This document shows, in pieces, positions 55,499 to 64,000 of a DNA stretch of 64,000 nucleotides. Under the pieces are notes generated by a model. It saw only the letters and a program-made list of their open reading frames with translations, had not been told where the DNA came from and made no database searches. Source of the DNA: Mimachlamys varia (Eukaryota > Mollusca > Bivalvia > Pectinida > Pectinidae); the NCBI GenBank assembly GCA_947623455.1, contig OX392540.1, positions 8,387,432-8,451,431 of the forward strand, given 5' to 3'. The translations under genes and the position numbers were made by a program. The stretch's first letter is position 1. Each line of letters begins with the position of its first letter.

Positions 55499-58400
55499 TA
55501 TTTCAACTTTTCGCATAACAGCATACATGTAGAAAATGCATTTCTGTTGTAAACTGTTGTTTTGTCTGGAGATCTTCTCCTACAGTTTTTAACTGATATC
55601 TTTCAAACTGATTAGGCTTAATCATCATGACATGAAGTTTTGTTTTCCTGAATAACAGTTCAATTATATAATATTTACTAGAGCTATGGTCCTTTGAAAC
55701 TTTTTTGTATTTTATTCAATTCCTCTAAAATTTGGTATGATACTTCAAAAAATGATGGGTGGTCGGGTGGTGCAGTGGATAGCGCACTTGCCTTTCACCA
55801 AGGCGGCCAGGGTTCGATTCCCCGACCGGACATGAAAAGGTATGGGGTCACCTGCCCGACCACGTGGGTTTTCTCCGGGTACTCCGGTTTCCTCCCACAA
55901 TAAGACCCCTCGTGCGCTTACATCCGGGCCAACAAGAGTGATTAATATAAGTTGTATAACTTGTTTCATAATTGTTGTAAAATAAATGAAGTTTATATAA
56001 AAAGCTATAATATTTAACATATATTACAGGTTATGTTGAGTTATTTCAACTTTTCGCGGAACCACTGCAAAATATAGACATTATGTAGAAAATGCATTTC
56101 TGTTGTAAACTGTTGTTTTGTCAGGAGATCTTCTTCTACAGTTTTTAACTGATATCTTTCAAACTGATTAGGCTTAATCATCATGACATGAAGTTTTGTT
56201 TTCCTGAATAACAGTTCAATTATATAATATTTACTAGAGCTATGGTCCTTTGAAACTTTTTTGTATTTTATTCAATTCCTCTAAAATTTGGTATGATACT
56301 TCAAAAAATGATGGGTGGTCGGGTGGTGCAGTGGATAGCGCACTTGCCTTTCACCAAGGTGGCCAGGGTTCGATTCCCCGACCGGACATGAAAAGGTATG
56401 GGGTCACCTGCCCGACCACGTGGGTTTTCTCCGGGTACTCCGGTTTCCTCCCACAATAAGACCCCTCGCGCGCTTACATCCGGGCCAACAAGAGTGATTA
56501 ATATCAGTTGTATAACTTGTTTCATAATTGTTGTAAAATAAATGAAGTTTATATAAAAAGCTATAATATTTAACATATATTACAGGTTATGTTGAGTTAT
56601 TTCAACTTTTCGCGGAACCACTGCAAAATATAGACATTATGTAGAAAATGCATTTCTGTTGTAAACTGTTGTTTTGTCTGGAGATCTTCTCCTACAGTTT
56701 TTAACTGATATCTTTCAAACTTATTAGGCTTAATCATCATGACATGAAGTTTTGTTTTCCTGAATGACAGTTCAATTATATAATATTTACTAGAGCTATG
56801 GTCCTTTGAAACTTTTTTGTATTTTATTCAATTCCTCTAAAATTTGGTATGATACTTCAAAAAATGATGGGTGGTCGGGTGGTGCAGTGGATAGCGCACT
56901 TGCCTTTCACCAAGGTGGCCAGGGTTCGATTCCCCGACCGGACGTGGAAAGGTATGGGGTCACCTGCCCGACCACGTGGGTTTTCTCCAGGTACTCCGGT
57001 TTCCTCCCACAATAAGACCCCTCGCGCGCTAATATCCGGGCCAACAAGAGTGATCAATATAAGTTGTATAACTTGTTTCATAATTGTTGTAAAATAAATG
57101 AAGTTTATATAAAAAGCTATAATATTTAACATATATTACAGGTTATGTTGAGTTATTTCAACTTTTCGCGGAACCACTGCAAAATATAGGCGTTATGTAG
57201 AAAATGCATTTCTGTTGTAAACTGTTGTTTTGTCAGGAGATCTTCTCCTACAGTTTTTAACTGATATCTTTCAAACTGATTAGGCTTAATCATCATGACA
57301 TGAAGTTTTGTTTTCCTGAATAACAGTTCAATTATATAATATTTACTAGAGCTATGGTCCTTTGAAACTTTTTTGTATTTTATTCAATTCCTCTAAAATT
57401 TGGTATGATACTTCAAAAAATGATGGGTGGTCGGGTGGTGCAGTGGATAGCGCACTTGCCTTTCACCAAGGCGGCCAGGGTTCGATTCCCCGACCGGACA
57501 TGAAAAGGTATGGGGTCACCTGCCCGACCACGTGGGTTTTCTCCGGGTACTCCGGTTTCCTCCCACAATAAGACCCCTCGCGCGCTTACATCCGGGCCAA
57601 CAAGAGTGATTAATATAAGTTGTATAACTTGTTTCATAATTGTTGTAAAATAAATGAAGTTTATATAAAAGCTATAATATTTAACATATATTACAGGTTA
57701 TGTTGAGTTATTTCAACTTTTCGCGGAACCACTGCAAAATATAGACATTATGTAGAAAATGCATTTCTGTTGTAAACTGTTGTTTTGTCTGGAGATCTTC
57801 TCCTACAGTTTTTAACTGATATCTTTCAAACTTATTAGGCTTAATCATCATGACATGAAGTTTTGTTTTCCTGAATGACAGTTCAATTATATAATATTTA
57901 CTAGAGCTATGGTCCTTTGAAACTTTTTTGTATTTTATTCAATTCCTCTAAAATTTGGTATGATACTTCAAAAAATGATGGGTGGTCGGGTGGTGCAGTG
58001 GATAGCGCACTTGCCTTTCACCAAGGTGGCCAGGGTTCGATTCCCCGACCGGACGTGGAAAGGTATGGGGTCACCTGCCCGACCACGTGGGTTTTCTCCA
58101 GGTACTCCGGTTTCCTCCCACAATAAGACCCCTCGCGCGCTAATATCCGGGCCAACAAGAGTGATCAATATAAGTTGTATAACTTGTTTCATAATTGTTG
58201 TAAAATAAATCAAGTTTATATAAAAAGCTATAATATTTAACATATATTACAGGTTATGTTGAGTTATTTCAACTTTTCGCGGAACCACTGCAAAATATAG
58301 GCGTTATGTAGAAAATGCATTTCTGTCGTAAACTGTTGTTTTGTCAGGAGATCTTCTCCTACAGTTTTTAACTGATATCTTTCAAACTGATTAGGCTTAA

Positions 58401-59935
58401 TCATCATGACATGAAGTTTTGTTTTCCTGAATAACAGTTCAATTATATAATATTTACTAGAGCTATGGTCCTTTGAAACTTTTTTGTATTTTATTCAATT
58501 CCTCTAAAATTTGGTATGATACTTCAAAAAATGATGGGTGGTCGGGTGGTGCAGTGGATAGCGCACTTGCCTTTCACCAAGGCGGCCAGGGTTCGATTCC
58601 CCGACCGGACATGAAAAGGTATGGGGTCACCTGCCCGACCACGTGGGTTTTCTCCGGGTACTCCGGTTTCCTCCCACAATAAGACCCCTCGCGCGCTAAC
58701 ATCCGGGCCAACAAGAGTGATTAATATCAGTTGTATAACTTGTTTCATAATTGTTGTAAAATAAATGAAGTTTATATAAAAAGCTATAATATTTAACATA
58801 TATTACAGGTTATGTTGAGTTATTTCAACTTTTCGCGGAACCACTGCAAAATATAGACATTATGTAGAAAATGCATTTCTGTTGTAAACTGTTGTTTTGT
58901 CTGGAGATCTTCTCCTACAGTTTTTAACTGATATCTTTCAAACTTATTAGGCTTAATCATCATGACATGAAGTTTTGTTTTCCTGAATGACAGTTCAATT
59001 ATATAATATTTACTAGAGCTATGGTCCTTTGAAACTTTTTTGTATTTTATTCAATTCCTCTAAAATTTGGTATGATACTTCAAAAAATGATGGGTGGTCG
59101 GGTGGTGCAGTGGATAGCGCACTTGCCTTTCACCAAGGTGGCCAGGGTTCTATTCCCCGACCGGACGTGGAAAGGTATGGGGTCACCTGCCCGACCACGT
59201 GGGTTTTCTCCGGGTACTCCGGTTTCCTCCCACAATAAGACCCCTCGCGCGCTAATATCCGGGCCAACAAGAGTGATCAATATAAGTTGTATAACTTGTT
59301 TCATAATTGTTGTAAAATAAATCAAGTTTATATAAAAAGCTATAATATTTAACATATATTACAGGTTATGTTGAGTTATTTCAACTTTTCGCGGAACCAC
59401 TGCAAAATATAGGCGTTATGTAGAAAATGCATTTCTGTCGTAAACTGTTGTTTTGTCTGGAGATATTCTCCTACAGTTTTTAACTGATATCTTTCAAACT
59501 GATTAGGCTTAATCATCATGACATGAAGTTTTGTTTTCCTGAATAACAGTTCAATTATATAATATTTACTAGAGCTATGGTCCTTTGAAACTTTTTTGTA
59601 TTTTATTCAATTCCTCTAAAATTTGGTATGATACTTCAAAAAATGATGGGTGGTCGGGTGGTGCAGTGGATAGCGCACTTGCCTTTCACCAAGGCGGCCA
59701 GGGTTCGATTCCCCGACCGGACGTGAAAAGGTATGGGGTCACCTGCTCGACCACGTGGGTTTTCTCCAGGTACTCCGGTTTCCTCCCACAATAAGACCCC
59801 TCGCGCGCTAACATCCGGGCCAACAGGAGTGATTAATATAAGTTGTTTCATAATTGTTTTAAAATAAATAAAAAGCTATTATTTAACATATGTTACAGGT
59901 TTTGTTGAGTTATTTCAATTTTCGCGTAACAGCAG
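55499..59935 (+). repeat. Tandem array of eight 556-bp units, each containing a SINE
   Basis: Starts of equivalent points are 556, 556, 556, 555, 556, 556 and 556 bp apart. Each unit is about 298 bp of satellite plus a SINE of about 258 bp. Units 3, 5 and 7 (GACGTGGAAAGG, GATCAATATAAG) alternate with units 4 and 6 (GACATGAAAAGG), giving a 1.1-kb higher-order dimer; unit 8 is a mixture. The open frames on both strands (69-91 codons) are by-products of the repeat. Confidence 0.97.
55753..55998 (+). mobile_element. tRNA-Glu-derived SINE (first of eight copies)
   Basis: The tRNA part has A box TGGTGCAGTGG (55,768-55,778), an anticodon region CTTTCAC as in tRNA-Glu(UUC), and B box GGTTCGATTCC (55,811-55,821). 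A conserved middle, CACGTGGGTTTTCTCCGGGT then ACTCCGGTTTCCTCCCAC, resembles a deeply conserved metazoan SINE domain (Nin-type, from memory). The tail ends GTAAAATAAATGAAGTTTAT. The flanking A-runs may be the target duplication. Copies recur every 556 bp up to 59.86 kb; in unit 7 the B box is mutated (GGTTCTATTCC). Confidence 0.88.
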
Positions 59936-60394
59936 TTTTTGGTTCCATACAATTATACTACCGATAGAATACGACGGGCGTATCATGCCTTCGCTTCCGG
60001 TGCTCTTGTTGTACTTTTCAAAGCATGCCCACCTTTTATGAAATCATTTTAAATGAGGATTAGTTGGCAGAGTTGGCTCTGTTCCAACCTCTGCAACAGT
60101 GTATAATTTGTGCACCCATTTCCTCAGGCATTTTTTCAATTTTTATTCAAAATTGATGTGTGTTTTTAAAACTTATTTTTCAGATAATATTCAACAAAAT
60201 ATGGTAATATAAGAATACATTTTTTGTTTCAGTGGAACCTGCACAATATTTTGATACATATTTAAATTTCAAAATCAGAAGTATATGCAAGTTTCAATGG
60301 ATTTATTGCAAAACATTGATGCAACGGATGGATATTTGCAAAAAAATAGTTTTTCATATTTTTTTACTGTTATTACAGATTTGATCCCTTCATT

Positions 60395-62455
60395 AGGTCA
60401 TCTGACCCAAAGGGTCAAGATGACCTATAGTTACTGTGCTTCGTCCGTCGTCGTCCGCCGTGCGCCGTGCGCCGTCCGTAAACTTTTCACATTTCAAACT
60501 TCTTCTCAAGTTCTACCAATGGGAATAAGCTGAAACTTAGCTGAAATGATCCTGAGATGGTCCTGACCAAGTGTTGTTATTTTTCGGGTCGGTCCGAAAT
60601 CCAAGATGGCCGCCATAGCCGACATCTTGAAAAACACATATTAAACTTCTTCTACAGTTCCACTGGTACCTGTGAGCTGAAAATTGGTAGGGATGTTCAG
60701 GAAGGGCAGCCCATAAAATGTTGTTATTTTTAGGGTCCGAAAAACTCGACATTTGTGCCATGGCGGCCATTTTGTGACATGATTGCGCAATCACTGTTTT
60801 CCTGAACAACACCTATTTTAAACTTCTTCTTAAGTTCTACCACTGGGATTAAGCTGAAACTTGGCTGAAATGATCCTGAGATAGTCCTGACCAAGTGTTG
60901 TTATTTTTCGGGTCGGTCCGAAATCCAAGATGGCCGCCAGAGCCGCCATCTTGAAAAACACATTTTCAACTTCTTCTCAAGTTCTACCAGTGGGATTAAG
61001 ATGAAACTTGGCTGAAATGATCCTGAGATGGTCTTGACCAAGTGTTGTTATTTTTTGAGTTGGTCCAAAATCCAAGATGGCCGCCAGAGCCGCCATCTTG
61101 AAAAACACATTTCCAAATTTCTCTCAAGTTTCACCTGTGGGATTAAGCTGAAACTTGGCTGAAATTATCCTGAGATGGTCCTGACCATGAGTTGTTACTT
61201 TTCGGTCGGTTCGAAATCCAAGATGGCCGCCATGGCCGCCATCTTACAAAACACATTTCCAACTTCTTCTCAAGTTCTACCTGTGGGATTAAGCTAAAAC
61301 TTGGCTGAAGTGATTCTGAGATTGTCCTGACCAAGTGTTGTTATTTTTCAGGTTGGTCGGAAATCCAAGATGGCCTTCAGAGCCGCCATCTTGAAAAACA
61401 CATTTCAAACTTCTTCTCAAGTTCTACCTGTGTGATTAAGCTGAAACTTGGCTGACATGATCCTGAGATGGTCCTGATCAAGTATTGTTACTTTTTGGGT
61501 CGGTCCGAAATCCAAGATGGCTGCCAGAGCCGCAATCTTGAAAAACACGTTTCCAACTTCTTATCAAGTTCTACCACTGGGATTAAGCTGAAAATTGGCT
61601 GAAATGATCCTGAGATGGTCCTGACCAAGTGTTGTTACATTTCGGGTTGGTCCAAAATCCAAGATGGCCGCCAGATTCGCCATCTTGAAAAACAAAATTG
61701 CCGTCCGTAAACTTTTCACATTTTAAACTTCTTCTCAAGTTCAACTCCTTCTTTCTGTACACATGCGCAGTACATTGTAACTAAAGTGTGTTCAGTTGAA
61801 CTCTAGTAGACTACAGTAACTATAGTCGGCAATCGAACTCGCGCATTGTCACAAATCTAAGATGGCCGCCACATATGTCATTTTGAACTTCTCAAGTTCT
61901 ACCAGTGACATTGAGCTGAACCTTGCAAAAATTATCCTCAGATAGTCCCAACCAAATGTTATTTATCGGGTCCGTCAGACATCCAAGATGGCTGCCACAG
62001 CCCCCATTTTGAATACACATTTAAAACTTTTCATAGAAAAATGATCCCCAGATAGTCCCAACCAAATGTTGTTATTTCTCCAGTCCGTCAGAGATCCAAG
62101 ATGGCTGCAACAGGGGGATTTTGCATCCACATCTAACACTTTCCATGATCTGAAACTTGCCTAAAATGATTCTGACCAAATGTTATTTTTCGCACTGTTC
62201 CGAAGAAATCCATGATCATCACCATCTTGAAAACCACATTTGTGTGGCATATTGTTACATGATTGTATTACTAATTCCTAGAGGAGAGGAATTTATATAA
62301 GCTATTAGCTTGTTTTCCAATCCTCACTATTTGTATAATTTCTATATATGTAATATACATGTACACTGATGGAAATAAAATATTGTTTAAACTAATTCCA
62401 TAATGGTATCACAATTGGTAGTCAGATGACCGTTAAGGCCCTTGGGCCTCTTGTT
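60395..62455 (-). mobile_element. Long element of about 145-bp tandem units with AAGATGGCNGCC dyads
   Basis: On - it starts with the head AAGAGGCCCAAGGGCCTTAA and a GGTCATCTGAC segment; the other end has ATGACCTA-type sequence and GTCCGCCGTGCGCCG repeats. About eight units share TTCTTCTCAAGTTCTACC, AAGCTGAAACTTGGCTGAAA, GATCCTGAGATGGTCCTGAC and CCAAGATGGCCGCC...GCCGCCATCTTG. The last part is an inverted repeat of YY1-like sites. No protein is encoded. Confidence 0.7.
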
Positions 62456-62677
62456 TTCTAAAGATATGTCTTTAGACCAAAAGTCTTTGTAAGATGGTAA
62501 TTGAAATACTCCCATAAAGATAAGCATTGGCAGGCAGACATTTCGTTTCGTTTTCTGTAATGTAGTGTACCATATCTGATCTTCTCAACCCTTTTTCTCA
62601 CATTTCCGCCGGGTGTAAACATTAGTATATCGCACGATATCTACCGAACTTTCTGGATTAAAGACGAGATTAAACTA

Positions 62678-63017
62678 ATATAAAGGTGTAGTAGTATCAA
62701 TATTAAAACCATCACGCAATACTGGTCGAGTTTCTTGCGGAAAAGCATGAACAATAACATCGTTAAGTTCACACGGTTGATCGCCGTAGCAGTGAGTAGG
62801 GTTGAACGCTTCCGGGTTGTCTTCGTCGCTCTCATCGCCAACCTGAGTCACTGTCACTACTAAAAACTACATCACTTTCAATGCCTGAATCCTTCTTGTT
62901 TGAAAAACCATAAAATCTATCTGAATCTGAATCGTCAGAGTTGAAAATTTCCTCATTGGAATTCGTTCCCGGCTCGGCCGCCATTACGTTTCTAGCCACG
63001 CTTTCACAAGTTGACAT
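62678..63017 (-). CDS. Possible acidic first exon or gene remnant, unknown
   Basis: ATG at 63,017 opens an acidic, Ser/Asp-rich frame (NSDDSDSDRFYGFSNKKDSG, then SSDSDSG) that stops at 62,832. The next frame, by a one-base shift, continues DESDEDNPEAFNPTHCYGDQ and PCELNDVIVHAFPQE to 62,678. Either a frameshift in a dead gene or an unrecognised splice separates them. A TTACGTCA CRE-like site lies at 63,038-63,045, about 20 bp upstream of the ATG. No family is recognised. It might be the N terminus of a gene or transposon protein. Confidence 0.3.
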
Positions 63018-63045
63018 TTTGCGATTTCTTGACTGAATTACGTCA

Positions 63046-64000
63046 CAAGGTCAAGGTGATGATCTATAAAAAGTATCTAATTATATTGACCAATGTAACA
63101 AAGCAAGAGTGGCAAAGTGTTGTTGGTTAAGTTCTGTAGTTTATTCATCGGTTCCTCCAGGTGTTAGTTATTGTCTGTCCGTCCATTCCCGTGGTCTGTA
63201 TCGCTCTCTTCATCCCTTATACCAAACCCCTTTTTATCCCTCCCAGAATCTAGAGGGTCGTGCGCAAAGTGCAATCCCCTCCCGAGTTTACCATATATGT
63301 AACGATCTGAAGATGACTGCAATTACATTTCTACTCCTCTAACACCCTGATCGACATGTGGAAGCTGTTTGATAGATCCTAATCTTACCGTTAGATCACT
63401 GCCCCATAGACCACCTATGAACCCCGCGCGAACTAATTACCGCTAACTAATTACTATTGGTACGGTTATACTAATTGCAGACACCTTGTGTAGCAGGGAC
63501 ATATTTTAGCAATAAGTTTAATTAATGTACTTGTATATGTAGTATTAATATTTTATAGGATTTTCCCGTTCGTCCAACGTAATTGGTAACGCGTCCGTAA
63601 CGTACGTCGTCCGTAATAGTATCGTCCGTATTACTGTAGTAATGTATACGTTTTGTGTGCGTTTGTTTCGTCTGTTTTGTACTCTGTAATTGTAGTGTCC
63701 GAGTGGTCAGTCTGTAATGTTACGTCATGTAGTGTCTGTAATTTCATTGGTTGTTTTTATTGGACGTTTGGCGGGATTTATTCTTTGTTAGTGTAGACAT
63801 ATATTTTCCATCGACTGGACAGGACCTACCAAATTTACTCCAACCTGACCAATCTCTCTGTAAGTCTTTCACTATTTTAATCTTCTAATATTCTCTATTT
63901 TTTCTATATACGTCATTAAAATAAGTATAGGATACAGGTTTTGTACCTTATTATGGATTAATTAGTAAGAGCTTATGTAAGACGAAATATGAATAAGATC
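63046..64000. other. No gene recognised
   Basis: Intergenic sequence. Repeated CGTCCGTA motifs at 63,570-63,640 are the only structure noticed. Confidence 0.5.

Noticed and set aside
55753..55830. Functional tRNA-Glu gene
   Set aside because: A and B boxes and the anticodon loop are recognisable, but stems are diverged and the sequence continues into a SINE body.
55694..59851. Eight recurring small proteins (69-91 residues) on both strands
   Set aside because: They repeat only because the 556-bp satellite unit repeats. They span the SINE and its tail and have no independent support.

Overview
The window looks like nuclear DNA of a marine invertebrate, most probably a bivalve mollusc. It is AT-rich, has intron-split genes with GT/AG junctions, and is crowded with MITEs, foldback elements, a tRNA-Glu-derived SINE, hammerhead-ribozyme elements and long minisatellites. 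The repeat heads of the type GAGGCCCAGAGGGCCT and the rho-like GST also fit molluscs. No taxon can be proven from sequence alone, and there is nothing bacterial, viral or CRISPR-like in it.

Layout. 1-8.6 kb: a probable ISL2EU-type DNA transposon, with a THAP/DDE transposase 3' exon on + and, convergent to it on -, a 7-exon gene that joins in perfect frame into a 517-aa SAP-SWIM-YqaJ nuclease protein. 8.6-18.9 kb: old tandem-repeat elements, a dead Tc1 element with perfect 26-bp terminal inverted repeats, and several copies of a small element carrying a type I hammerhead ribozyme. 19.3-26.0 kb: two paralogous genes for small three-helix membrane proteins of unknown function, with a possible truncated third member near 16.9 kb. 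22.4-29.5 kb: MITEs and foldback elements. 29.8-39.7 kb: a complete 6-exon rho-like glutathione S-transferase gene on -, its introns filled with repeats. 40.4-45.8 kb: a 5-kb minisatellite of about 33-bp units built around CACGTG, just upstream of the GST promoter. 46-55 kb: MITEs, two related promoter-like segments and no convincing coding sequence. 55.2-59.9 kb: a 556-bp tandem array whose unit contains a SINE, next to a SINE-free older unit. 60.4-62.5 kb: a long element of about 145-bp tandem units carrying AAGATGGCNGCC dyads. 62.7-63.0 kb: a possible acidic first exon on -.

The genes do not form an operon or a common pathway. The ISL2EU pair would act together in transposition (DDE transposase plus lambda-exonuclease-like nuclease), the GST is a host detoxification enzyme, and the membrane-protein paralogues are a local gene family. 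The most novel material is the hammerhead element family (four recognisable cores, one with every core position intact, plus an empty/filled insertion-site pair), the intact SAP-SWIM-YqaJ gene, the membrane-protein family, and the SINE that was captured into a satellite unit and amplified with it.
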